From NCBI RefSeq assembly GCF_001752665.1, contig NZ_MJMG01000001.1, positions 160,879 to 219,595 on the forward strand: a stretch of DNA of 58,717 nucleotides, in the 5' to 3' direction. Made by a program: the position numbers and the translations under genes. The notes under the pieces were generated by a model. It did no database searches, was not told where the DNA came from, and saw only the letters and a program-made list of their open reading frames with translations. This DNA is from Wolbachia pipientis (GTDB taxonomy: Bacteria; Pseudomonadota; Alphaproteobacteria; Rickettsiales; Anaplasmataceae). Shown one piece after another: positions 19,691 to 28,182 of this stretch. Every line of letters begins with the position of its first letter. Positions within the stretch are counted from its first letter, which is position 1.

Positions 19691-20728
19691 TTAAGTCAAG
19701 TTTAATGATATTTTATTGCCTGGAAGACGTTCTATTTTGTTTTCCATTTCTAATTCTGAAAGAGCCGTTAAAACTACGTCAGCTGGGAGTCCACTTGCTA
19801 GTATTAATTCATCAACGTCAACAGGTGCAGAATTAATATGATCAGTTATTACTGATTTTGCCCGCTCTACTTTTTCATCAGGTTGTTTACTGCTAAATCT
19901 GATGCTTTCTGTTATATCTTCTGCAGAGTCAATAAGTTTTGCTCCATTTTTAATTAAATAATTACTTCCACTACAGCGTGGATCCAAAGGAAAACCAGGG
20001 GCTGCAAATACCTCTCTACCTTGATTGAGAGCAAAATTTGCTGTTATGAGAGAACCGGAAGATTTTGATGCTTCAATTACTACTACACCTAATGACAAAC
20101 CTGATATAATGCGATTCCTTTGCGGGAAATATTGTGGTTTCGGTTGAGTAGCAAATGGAAGTTCAGTGATTACTAATCCACCACTTTCAGCTATTTTGCT
20201 ATATAAAACTAAATTTTCTTTTGGATATACTACATCAATTCCACTAGCCATGACAGCTATTGTTGGATAACCTTGATGTATTATACTATTTGCTGCAGTG
20301 TCAATACCTCTTGCTAGTCCAGAGACGATTACTAAGCCAATTTTGCTTAAATCAAGAGCCAGGTTATTAGCAAACTTCCTTCCATTCATAGAGGAATTAC
20401 GACCGCCAATAATTGCGATAATTTCACGATTTAATAATGCTGTATTTCCTAGTGCAGTGATCACTGGTGGACAATCTGGTATATTTCTTAAAAGATCTGG
20501 ATAATCTGGGTCGCATGCCGGTATAGTTTTAGCGTTTATTTTTTCTGTATTTTCTATTTCATTTCGTGCATCCTGAACGCTGAATATTCTTTTTTTGTCT
20601 AAATGCTGTAATGCTTGATCTGGTGATTTATGTTCCTTGAGAAGAGTAAAAAATTTTGCTGCTCCTACAGTTCTTGCTATAATCAACCACATTTCTAGTT
20701 CTTCGTTGCTTAGTTTACTGATCTTCAT
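19691..20728 (-). CDS. dprA: DNA processing protein DprA
   Basis: DprA binds single-stranded DNA and loads RecA during transformation. The 345-residue protein has the Rossmann core with IAIIGGRNSSMNGRK, then VIVSGLARGIDTAA, and later GSLITANFALNQGREVFAAPG, plus a C-terminal winged-helix domain (about 285-345). It is complete. Together with comF at 11.5 kb and the pilus-like genes at the left edge it hints at a DNA-uptake capacity, although dprA is widely kept in bacteria not known to transform. Confidence 0.96.
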   Translation of the reverse strand: MKISKLSNEELEMWLIIARTVGAAKFFTLLKEHKSPDQALQHLDKKRIFSVQDARNEIENTEKINAKTIPACDPDYPDLLRNIPDCPPVITALGNTALLNREIIAIIGGRNSSMNGRKFANNLALDLSKIGLVIVSGLARGIDTAANSIIHQGYPTIAVMASGIDVVYPKENLVLYSKIAESGGLVITELPFATQPKPQYFPQRNRIISGLSLGVVVIEASKSSGSLITANFALNQGREVFAAPGFPLDPRCSGSNYLIKNGAKLIDSAEDITESIRFSSKQPDEKVERAKSVITDHINSAPVDVDELILASGLPADVVLTALSELEMENKIERLPGNKISLNLT

Positions 20729-20837
20729 AAGAGAACCGATATTGATTTTTACAATTATAAATTCAATTTTTAGAAAATACTATTCTTGTTGAGTTTGTAT
20801 GAATTTAATGTAGCATTATATAAATACAAGTAGTTTT

Positions 20838-21212
20838 ATGACACATTTTGTTACAGATAAATGTATTAAGTGTAAACATACAGATTGTGTTGAAGTATGC
20901 CCGGTTGATTGTTTTTACGAGGGTAGTAATATGCTTGTAATTAATCCAGATGAATGTATTGATTGTGGTGTATGTATACCAGAATGTCCAGTAGATGCAA
21001 TTGTGACTGATGATGCTGTAAAAAATATTTTAGATTTAGAGGATAGTAGACTTACCGATGAGCAAAAGACATTTAAAATGTTCTACAATATTAATATAGA
21101 ATACTCAGGAAAGTGGCCAAATATTACAGTTAGGAAAGATCCTCTTGATACCGCAGAGGAATACAAAGACAAGAAAGATAAAGCACTATATTTTAGTGAA
21201 AATATAGAATAA
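20838..21212 (+). CDS. fdxA: Ferredoxin FdxA ([3Fe-4S][4Fe-4S] type)
   Basis: A 124-residue electron carrier. The N-terminal half has the two cysteine clusters of seven-iron ferredoxins ([17 protein letters not shown], then [12 protein letters not shown]). The C-terminal half is the usual FdxA extension with [11 protein letters not shown]. It is divergent from dprA across a 109-base gap. Confidence 0.94.
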   Translation: MTHFVTDKCIKCKHTDCVEVCPVDCFYEGSNMLVINPDECIDCGVCIPECPVDAIVTDDAVKNILDLEDSRLTDEQKTFKMFYNINIEYSGKWPNITVRKDPLDTAEEYKDKKDKALYFSENIE

Positions 21213-21299
21213 TAGAGAAATATAAACAATAAAGATTTACTTGATTTTAATAATTATGTGGTAGTCAAAGTAGCATATTAACTAGATTAGGAGTCTAAT

Positions 21300-22958
21300 A
21301 TGCCAGATAACGCTAAGAAACCAATTCCACCTCTACGTACAAGCCGATCAAGTGATCCTGTAGTACTGCCAAACACGCCACCGCCTAAACCTTCTAGAGC
21401 GATACATAACGGGGATTATCAGGCTCCACATGGATGCGCTGTATCTTATCAAGAATCTGCAGCTTGTAGTGGATCTTCATCTAAAATTTCATGTTTTAAT
21501 AAACGCGACTCACAAAATTATGAAGGCAATGGATATGCTACTATTGGTTGTGAAGGAGATGAATATGCTACTATTTGTAAGGATAAAGATCAACTGGAAC
21601 ACGGTGTGCAAACAGAAAAAAAGTCGTTGTATACTAATAGTACAAGTGGTATAAACAGTGGATCTGATAATACATCACAAAGCGGTAATAGTGTCTTGAT
21701 AGAAAGTTTATGTCCAAATGATAACGGACAGCAATCCGGTATCGGATCTTCAAGTGATGAGCAAGAAAATTTAACTGCACCTATATTGACTCCTTCTGTA
21801 TCATCACATGTTAGTGGACCTAGCCTTCGAAATCATCAAGAAAGTGGATCTGACACTACTTCCATCTTATTAGGCAAATGTGATGTCAAGTCTTTACAAT
21901 TAAATAGAGAAGGAAGTGGTGGCAAACCTACACCTATACTATCAAATGGAGATGGTGACAAGCCTCTACAATCAAGTGTAGTAGGTGGTTGCTTAGAAGA
22001 TGGTAACTTGACTCCAAAAACAAATCCAAAAACAAATAGGAAATGGAAAAAAATTCTATATCCTCTGAAGGAAAAGAAATTTGTAGTTCCTTTTTCTTTC
22101 ATATATTCATTGTATGGATCCGCTGCTTTAGTGTATTTTGATAATCCAGAGTTATTTAAAGCATTTCTTCTTAAAAATGTTGTGAATCCTGGAATTATTG
22201 CAGATTATAAAATTATATGGGTTATATCGGCTATTCTTATTCCAGTAATATGTATGTTTCTTTTGTCAGCGTTGTATAGGATAAGATATATTGAGGAGCA
22301 TAAAATTATAAATAATGATTACGATAATGCCATTAAAGAGGTATTTCAGTATCATAAAATAGACACTACAAAAGCTATAAGATCTATGTTTTTAAAATAT
22401 ACAAATAATACTATTGTGGAGCTTCACTTTAATATCCATAAAAAAGACGAAGGAGGTGGAGCTAATGCTGATGCATGGTTTATTCATAAAACTAATAAAC
22501 TAAATTTATTAGTAAATAATAGGCCGATGTTTACTGTATTGTTAATCAGTTTTATTATGACAAATACAGTGCTTAATTTAGGGTTATATATTACTGGTAA
22601 TAACTTAGGTATGTTTTATAAGAATATATTATCTAGCAATATAAATATTAGTCATGGCACTGTGCTTTTATTAATTGTGAATCTGTCAGGATTGGTATAT
22701 TTAGGCTTCCATTATTGGGATAAAATGGGTTGTTGTAGTAGAATATATGTTGAAGATTCTACATATATTGATAATGCTAAAAAAATTAACGAGTTTATTG
22801 GAGAGAAAATGCTTAAGGGTGATGTGGGTCAATCATTAGCAGAGTCAGCTCTTGCACAAGTGCATAGACAGATAGGTAAGCAATGTAGTTTGACGTTAAA
22901 ACAAGTTGTGGTAACTTCGCATAATTCAGATATTGAAGCAGTGTATAATATGGGTTAA
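21300..22958 (+). CDS. Four-helix membrane protein with a motif-rich cytosolic-type N-tail (SH3-ligand, ITAM-like)
   Basis: The 552-residue protein has a 245-residue N-tail rich in Ser, Gly, Asn and Pro, then four hydrophobic helices in two pairs (about 262-280 and 304-325; about 405-428 and 450-470). The tail holds two class II SH3-ligand patterns PxxPxR (PIPPLR at 8-13, PPKPSR at 28-33). It also has a doubled YATI motif at Tyr79 and Tyr89; the spacing YxxI-x6-YxxI fits the ITAM consensus of host immune receptors and also resembles EPIYA-type effector sites. A ribosome-binding site (TAGGAG) precedes ATG 21300. It is a paralogue of the protein at 17298-18581. The function is unknown; insertion in the vacuole membrane with the tail facing host cytosol is a hypothesis. 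Confidence 0.75.
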   Translation: MPDNAKKPIPPLRTSRSSDPVVLPNTPPPKPSRAIHNGDYQAPHGCAVSYQESAACSGSSSKISCFNKRDSQNYEGNGYATIGCEGDEYATICKDKDQLEHGVQTEKKSLYTNSTSGINSGSDNTSQSGNSVLIESLCPNDNGQQSGIGSSSDEQENLTAPILTPSVSSHVSGPSLRNHQESGSDTTSILLGKCDVKSLQLNREGSGGKPTPILSNGDGDKPLQSSVVGGCLEDGNLTPKTNPKTNRKWKKILYPLKEKKFVVPFSFIYSLYGSAALVYFDNPELFKAFLLKNVVNPGIIADYKIIWVISAILIPVICMFLLSALYRIRYIEEHKIINNDYDNAIKEVFQYHKIDTTKAIRSMFLKYTNNTIVELHFNIHKKDEGGGANADAWFIHKTNKLNLLVNNRPMFTVLLISFIMTNTVLNLGLYITGNNLGMFYKNILSSNINISHGTVLLLIVNLSGLVYLGFHYWDKMGCCSRIYVEDSTYIDNAKKINEFIGEKMLKGDVGQSLAESALAQVHRQIGKQCSLTLKQVVVTSHNSDIEAVYNMG

Positions 22959-24100
22959 TTTTCCATCAGTTCTTTATAAAGTTCATGTGATAAATCCGTT
23001 TTTTCCCAAGAAAAGCTGCCATCTTCTTTTGCTTGTCTACCGAAATGGCCAAAACATGATGTACATTTATATATTGGACGCTGCAGAGAGAGGTGTTCTA
23101 TAATTCCACTACTTGATAAGTCTATATTATCATTAATGAATGTAGTAATCCTCTCTTGATCCACTATGCTTGTGCCAAATGTATCGATATAAAATGATGT
23201 GGGTTTTGGTATTCCAATAGCATAAGAAAATTGTACAAGACAATGTTCTGCCAGGCCTGCACAAACGATATTTTTTGCTAAATATCTTGCCATATAAGCT
23301 GCAGATCTATCTACTTTTGATGCATCTTTTCCAGAAAACGCTCCACCTCCATGCTGTACATATCCACCATATGTATCCACCATGATTTTTCGTCCTGTAA
23401 GACCACAATCACCTACTGGACCACCAATGACAAATCTACCAGTAGGATTAACAAACAAATTTTCTTCTGAACACATCCATCCCACAGGTAATGATGACTG
23501 AATATGTGGATAGATAATTTCTTTAACATTACTGAAATTTTCATGATGTTGTATCGAAACAACAATATTTTCTGTATATACTGGGACATTGTTTTCATAT
23601 CTTAAAGTAATCTGTAATTTTGCATCAGGACCTAGGCCATATTGTTCAACTGCATCCATAAGATTTTGCAGGGTTAAATGTGCATAGAAAATAGGTGCAG
23701 GCATGAGATTTTCTGTCTCTTTAGTTGCATAGCCATACATTATGCCTTGATCTCCAGCACCATGAGCTACACCTATAGAAATGTCGGTTGATTGTTCATG
23801 GAGCAATATCTTTATTTTGACTGTCTCCCAATGAAAGCCATCATTTTTATAGCCAATATTTTTTATTGTATGGCGTACGATCGATTTGATTTCGCTATCT
23901 TTCATATTTGGTCCCAGTACTTCTCCTGCTATAATTACATTATCTTTGGTAACTAAAGTTTCTATGGCAGCTCGTGATAGTGGGTCCTTTGTGATATACG
24001 CATCAAGTATTGCATCTGAAATTTGATCAGCTACTTTATCTGGATGACCTTTAGCTACTGATTCAGTGGTTTTATATTTATTCATGCTGTTTAAGCTCAT
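22955..24100 (-). CDS. metK: S-adenosylmethionine synthetase
   Basis: MetK makes SAM from methionine and ATP. The 381-residue protein carries TESVAKGHPDKVADQISDA near the start, GAGDQGIMYGYA, and the phosphate-binding GGGAFSGKDASKVDRSAAY. I kept ATG 24100 because a weak AAGGG lies upstream; ATG 24085 would match the family N-terminus equally well. Its 3' end overlaps the end of the convergent gene at 21300-22958 by four bases. Confidence 0.96.
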   Translation of the reverse strand: MSLNSMNKYKTTESVAKGHPDKVADQISDAILDAYITKDPLSRAAIETLVTKDNVIIAGEVLGPNMKDSEIKSIVRHTIKNIGYKNDGFHWETVKIKILLHEQSTDISIGVAHGAGDQGIMYGYATKETENLMPAPIFYAHLTLQNLMDAVEQYGLGPDAKLQITLRYENNVPVYTENIVVSIQHHENFSNVKEIIYPHIQSSLPVGWMCSEENLFVNPTGRFVIGGPVGDCGLTGRKIMVDTYGGYVQHGGGAFSGKDASKVDRSAAYMARYLAKNIVCAGLAEHCLVQFSYAIGIPKPTSFYIDTFGTSIVDQERITTFINDNIDLSSSGIIEHLSLQRPIYKCTSCFGHFGRQAKEDGSFSWEKTDLSHELYKELMEN

Positions 24101-24224
24101 TCCTGGTACCCTTAATAATAACCTTAGAAATTTACAGTCACAAGTTTATATATAAAACGTGGCTCAAAGAAATTTTATGTACTTACTTTCATGGTTTTTG
24201 CAATAAGTAAAAAAGCCTATTGTT

Positions 24225-24253
24225 TTGACAAAAAATTAGTATTATATTATAAT
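24225..24253 (+). promoter_or_regulatory. Perfect consensus sigma-70 promoter of the first ankyrin gene
   Basis: TTGACA and TATAAT are exact matches to the consensus, spaced by the ideal 17 bases. A full AAGGAG ribosome-binding site lies six bases before ATG 24277. No other promoter in the window is this strong, which suggests high expression of the ankyrin protein. Confidence 0.8.
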
Positions 24254-24276
24254 TAAATATTATTAAGGAGTAATGT

Positions 24277-25053
24277 ATGATAATCGGGGATAAAGTTCTA
24301 AATGATGAGGTATTTGTTAAGTTGGGTGTTAAGTTGGAAGAGAATAAGTTGGGAGAGAAATGTTCAACAAATAATATTCTTGGAGAAGTATATAGCTTAT
24401 TACCAATAGCTCAACAGAAAGAATGGAATAAAGATGGCAATGGTAAATTAAACCCAAATCATGTATTCACGGTTGGTTATCATGCCGGGAAGAGAACATT
24501 ACTTGAGTCAGCTGCTATGAAAGGGCATTCAAGTTTAATAAGGCATTTTGTGGATGCTGGGGTAGACGTTAATAAAACTGGTAGCAGTGATGAAGGTAGT
24601 ATTTTGCTTACAATTGCTACTATTGGACGGTACTCGTGTATATCTGAGCTATTAAAGTGTAATGCAAATATTAAGGCCGAGGACAGTAATGGAAATACAA
24701 TTCTACATGTTATTGCTGCAAATAATATGGGATTTAAAGAAAATAATAATTTAAAGATACTTGAATTATTAATGCAGCCTGAGTACAAAAATAAGCTTAA
24801 TATTAATGCAAAGAATGATAATGGTGAAGCACCTTTGCATCTTGCTGCTAATAATGGTTATAAAGAAGTAGCTAGCCTTTTAGTAAGAAATGGTGCAGAT
24901 CATTTAATAAAGGATAACAAGCATTGTGCTGCAATAGATTATGTAAAAGAACATGTAAAAGAAGAATGGAACCGAGATGTCTTTACACCGTCGACGGCAT
25001 TAGAAGCAGGCAAAATTGAAAGAATTGAGCAGGAGAAATTTTTAAGTAATTAA
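24277..25053 (+). CDS. Ankyrin-repeat protein 1 (candidate secreted effector)
   Basis: The 258-residue protein has a non-ankyrin N-terminal module of about 65 residues, then about four ankyrin repeats (about 70-230) with the TPLH-type signatures RTLLESAAMKGHSSLIRHF, GNTILHVIAANN and GEAPLHLAANNGYKEVASLL. There is no signal peptide. Ankyrin repeats mediate protein binding, and ankyrin proteins such as Anaplasma AnkA are type IV secretion substrates. It is strongly paralogous to the next gene (shared HxFTVGY before the first repeat), so the pair arose by tandem duplication. A consensus promoter precedes it. Confidence 0.88.
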   Translation: MIIGDKVLNDEVFVKLGVKLEENKLGEKCSTNNILGEVYSLLPIAQQKEWNKDGNGKLNPNHVFTVGYHAGKRTLLESAAMKGHSSLIRHFVDAGVDVNKTGSSDEGSILLTIATIGRYSCISELLKCNANIKAEDSNGNTILHVIAANNMGFKENNNLKILELLMQPEYKNKLNINAKNDNGEAPLHLAANNGYKEVASLLVRNGADHLIKDNKHCAAIDYVKEHVKEEWNRDVFTPSTALEAGKIERIEQEKFLSN

Positions 25054-25159
25054 TTTTTTGCTGATCTATTTCATATCTCTAGGAAATAATGTAGCTTTAA
25101 TTAAACAAATCTTTACTGTTATGAATTAAATTTAAAATTTAATTTTAGGGGAGTAATTT

Positions 25160-25777
25160 ATGCTTATTGGCAGCGCACATATGGCTAGGATATTGAGTGA
25201 GGTAAATAATGATCCGGATTTAAGAGAAGAGAATATATCTGGCAAAATATATGAAAAATTGCCAGTATTTCACTCGGAAGAATGGAAGAAGGACAACTTG
25301 AATCTAGACCATGAGTTTACGGTTGGCTACTGTGAACGCACGTTACTTGAATCTGCTTCTATGGGGAATTTTACAAATGTGATGCATTATTTAATAAAGG
25401 CAGGTGCAAGTGTTGATATGAAAAATGCTAATGGAAATACTGTACTACACACTGTTTCTACTATTGGATTAGAAGATGGTGTACGTATTTTAATAAATAA
25501 TAATGCATCGATTGATGCACAAGATCAAAATAACCATGCACCTTTACACCTTGCTGTTGCAAACAATCATGTCAGAATAGTGGAACGTCTAATAGAGCAA
25601 GGAGCCAAGGTCAATATATGTAATGTTGAACAACAAACACCTTTACACCTTGCCGTTAATAAAGAAATAGAAAACCTTTTGTTAAAAGGAGGCGCAGATC
25701 CATCATTAAAAGATTTATCCGGCCATACACCCGAATACTACAGTATGCCTTTAAGTCATTTTAATAATTGCAGCTAA
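25160..25777 (+). CDS. Ankyrin-repeat protein 2 (candidate secreted effector)
   Basis: The 205-residue protein repeats the plan of its neighbour: an N-terminal module of about 60 residues (ISGKIYEKLPVFHSEEWKK, then HEFTVGY) and about four ankyrin repeats, including APLHLAVANNHVRIVERLI and TPLHLAVNKEIENLLLKGGA. A ribosome-binding site (GGGGAG) lies before ATG 25160. Its leader GGGGAGTAATTTATG resembles that of the giant gene (GGGGTAATTTATG). The 3' end overlaps the end of convergent lpdA by 27 bases. A partner or target cannot be read from the sequence. Confidence 0.87.
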   Translation: MLIGSAHMARILSEVNNDPDLREENISGKIYEKLPVFHSEEWKKDNLNLDHEFTVGYCERTLLESASMGNFTNVMHYLIKAGASVDMKNANGNTVLHTVSTIGLEDGVRILINNNASIDAQDQNNHAPLHLAVANNHVRIVERLIEQGAKVNICNVEQQTPLHLAVNKEIENLLLKGGADPSLKDLSGHTPEYYSMPLSHFNNCS

Positions 25778-27118
25778 AGTTGATTCGTGGATCATTTCAG
25801 AAACGGTTGGATGAGGAAAAATTGTAGATTTAATATCAAGGTCTGTGCCTTCTAATTGTTTTACAAGAGCGAAGCTGTTTATTAATTCTGTTACTTCTGC
25901 CCCTATCATATGAGCTCCTAGGATTTCTCCACTCTTTCTATCTATAATGGTTTTTACTAACCCTTCAGTTTCACCTAATGCTATAGATTTACCGTTAAAG
26001 TTAGCATAAGATCTTCCTATTTTTATATCATGGCCTGCTGTTTTTGCTTGCTCTTCGGTTAATCCGATGCTTGCTATTTGTGGATAAGAATATATACAAT
26101 TTGGTATACATTCCCTTTGTAGATGATGTGGTGCCTTGTTAGCTATTTTTTCTATACAGATTACTGCTTCATGGCTTGCTTTATGTGCTAAACATGGAGG
26201 ACCAGCTACATCGCCAATGGCATATGTGTTTGCCTCGTGAGTTTCATACCATTTATTTGTTTCTATGAAGCCTAAAGAACTTAACTTAATTTTTGTATGC
26301 TCTAATCCTATGTTATCAGTATTAGGATGCACACCCACTGCAACGATTACTCTATCAAATTCTATAATTTTATCATTACTAAATTGAACTTCTACAGAAT
26401 CTTTTTTTTGAATTAAATTTTTTATACTGTTATTCGTGTGTATTGTTATTCCCTGTTTAGTAAATATTTCCTGGGCTAAAATAGATATTTCTTTATCCTC
26501 TAATGGTAGAATAGTATCTTTTATTTCTACTATTGTTACATCAACATTTAATGCATTATAAAAACTTGCAAATTCTATTCCAATTGCTCCAGAACCTATA
26601 ATTAAAAGTGATTTTGGTAATTTATCTGGTATCATTGCATGCTGTGCGTTCCATACTAAATGCCCATCTACTTTAATTCCTGGTAAATTACGAGCCCTGA
26701 CTCCAGTTGCTATAATAATATGCTCGGATAATATTTCATCATTGTCAGCTACCTTTATATTATGATTACCAGCAAGCTTAGCACAACCTCTATGGACTGT
26801 TATATTATTTTTCTGCATTAAATATTCTACACCGCTTGATAATTTATTAACAACATTTCTTGAATATTCTATTATTGATTTAATATCAAAACTTACTCCT
26901 TGAACTTTGATGCCAAATTCCTCTGAACGTTTGATTAATCTATAAATCTCGGAGACTCTTAATAGTGATTTTGTTGGTATGCATCCCCAGTTTAAACATA
27001 CACCTCCTAGGTTGTCTTCTTTTTCAATAATTGCAGTTTTAAATCCAAGCTGTGCTGCTCTAATTGCTGCTATGTAACCACCTGGTCCACTACCTATTAC
27101 TGTAACATCATAACTCAT
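25751..27118 (-). CDS. lpdA: Dihydrolipoyl dehydrogenase (E3)
   Basis: E3 reoxidises lipoamide in the pyruvate and 2-oxoglutarate dehydrogenase complexes. The 455-residue protein has the N-terminal FAD motif GSGPGGYIAAIRAA, the redox-active disulfide Cys41 and Cys46 in GGVCLNWGCIPTK, the NAD-binding GSGAIGIEFASFY and the C-terminal catalytic HPTVSEMIHE. It is complete. pdhB, another subunit of the same complex, lies at 43.9 kb; the genes are not in one operon. Confidence 0.97.
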   Translation of the reverse strand: MSYDVTVIGSGPGGYIAAIRAAQLGFKTAIIEKEDNLGGVCLNWGCIPTKSLLRVSEIYRLIKRSEEFGIKVQGVSFDIKSIIEYSRNVVNKLSSGVEYLMQKNNITVHRGCAKLAGNHNIKVADNDEILSEHIIIATGVRARNLPGIKVDGHLVWNAQHAMIPDKLPKSLLIIGSGAIGIEFASFYNALNVDVTIVEIKDTILPLEDKEISILAQEIFTKQGITIHTNNSIKNLIQKKDSVEVQFSNDKIIEFDRVIVAVGVHPNTDNIGLEHTKIKLSSLGFIETNKWYETHEANTYAIGDVAGPPCLAHKASHEAVICIEKIANKAPHHLQRECIPNCIYSYPQIASIGLTEEQAKTAGHDIKIGRSYANFNGKSIALGETEGLVKTIIDRKSGEILGAHMIGAEVTELINSFALVKQLEGTDLDIKSTIFPHPTVSEMIHESTLAAIIKMT

Positions 27119-27399
27119 TGGTTGATTTTCTACTTCTATAGAATTATACCATAAGAGAAGCTTACTATCAAAGATTTAAACTCCTACGACAATATTAGAA
27201 AAAATAACTTAGAGTTTAAAAAGGTTATTGCAAGGGAGTTATTGTGCAAAAAGACAAGTTGAGTATGATACTCTTAAAAACATACCAAAATTGATTTGAC
27301 TTCTATCAGAATCCATGGACAGATAGACCACTACAAAATATTGAAGTAAATAAATGAATTTTTTCAATTGGTGTAGATGGTTTATTTGGGAGACTTTAT

Positions 27400-27873
27400 A
27401 TGAATAATAATACAAAAAAAAAAGAAGGAAAAAATTGGAGACTCGCATGATATCAAATAAAGGTAGATCACTGCTGGATTATGAATTGCTAGAGCTGGTC
27501 AACATATCGTGAGATTCAGAGTAGAGCTGTTGCAGAGAGGCTTATAGATCTTTTTGGGTAATATAGGAAAAGTAATAAGCTCTAATTTCTATGAGATTAA
27601 AGATATTAAAGAAGTAAATAATTCAGCAATAGCAAGTATACTTTGTATTAAGAAGACTTTAGAAAGAACGTTGAGGAATAAATGAGAAAAATCAAGGATT
27701 ATAGATAATAAAAAGGACTTGATAGAATATTTAAAATAGCAATAGGACAATCAAGCAAAGAAAATTTTAGAGTAATCTATTTAAATAAAAAATATCATTT
27801 AATAGATGAATATATCCAAGAAATAGGCACTATAGATCAAACACCATTTTATATAAGAGAGATCGTAATTTGT
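27400..27873 (+). pseudogene. radC: radC remnant (JAB/MPN-domain DNA repair-like protein)
   Basis: Read across several frameshifts and stops, the plus strand encodes GRSLLDYELLELV, then REIQSRAVAERLIDLFGNIG, an Ile/Ala-rich helix-hairpin-helix part with SAIASILCIKKTLERTL, and finally SSKENFRVIYLNKKYHLI followed by EIGTIDQTPFYIREIV. This is the order of a RadC protein up to the start of its metal site; the HxHP metal motif and the rest are missing. The stretch 27119-27399 before it shows nothing I can name. Confidence 0.7.
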
Positions 27874-27879
27874 TATTTC

Positions 27880-28035
27880 CTAATACATTCCATCTTTTTT
27901 ACTCATGGCTATCCCTAAGAGATAGCCAAGTTTATTATAATTATCCTGAGTAGGCTTAGCATTAGTAAGAATTTGCAGGAACTTATTAACAAAATTAGAT
28001 GCATCTGTATTAGCATAATGTTCATATTGTTTCAT
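27880..28035 (-). CDS. Possible 51-residue protein
   Basis: An open frame starts MKQYEHYANTDASNFVNKFL, is hydrophilic and mildly helical, and ends at TAG 27880. No ribosome-binding site is evident and the region is full of remnants. It may be a small gene, a piece of a larger dead gene, or chance. I do not recognise it. Confidence 0.25.
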   Translation of the reverse strand: MKQYEHYANTDASNFVNKFLQILTNAKPTQDNYNKLGYLLGIAMSKKDGMY

Positions 28036-28052
28036 TTCTAGATGACAACTTT

Positions 28053-28121
28053 AAAAGCTTTAGCTCTTCTGTTAAAGTTATAATATGATCCAATAGAAAA
28101 GCTTTAGCTCTTCTGTTAAAG
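28053..28121. repeat. 25-base direct repeat, two copies
   Basis: The motif AAAGCTTTAGCTCTTCTGTT (20 of 25 bases) occurs at 28053-28077 and again, identically, at 28097-28121, 44 bases apart start to start. On the minus strand it would encode LTEELKLF, so it may be left over from a repeat-containing gene. It lies just downstream of the giant gene. Confidence 0.7.
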
Positions 28122-28182
28122 GGTCAGATATATATTCATCTCATCTTATTTCTATTTCATCTGCACTTGAGTTTTCTGGATT

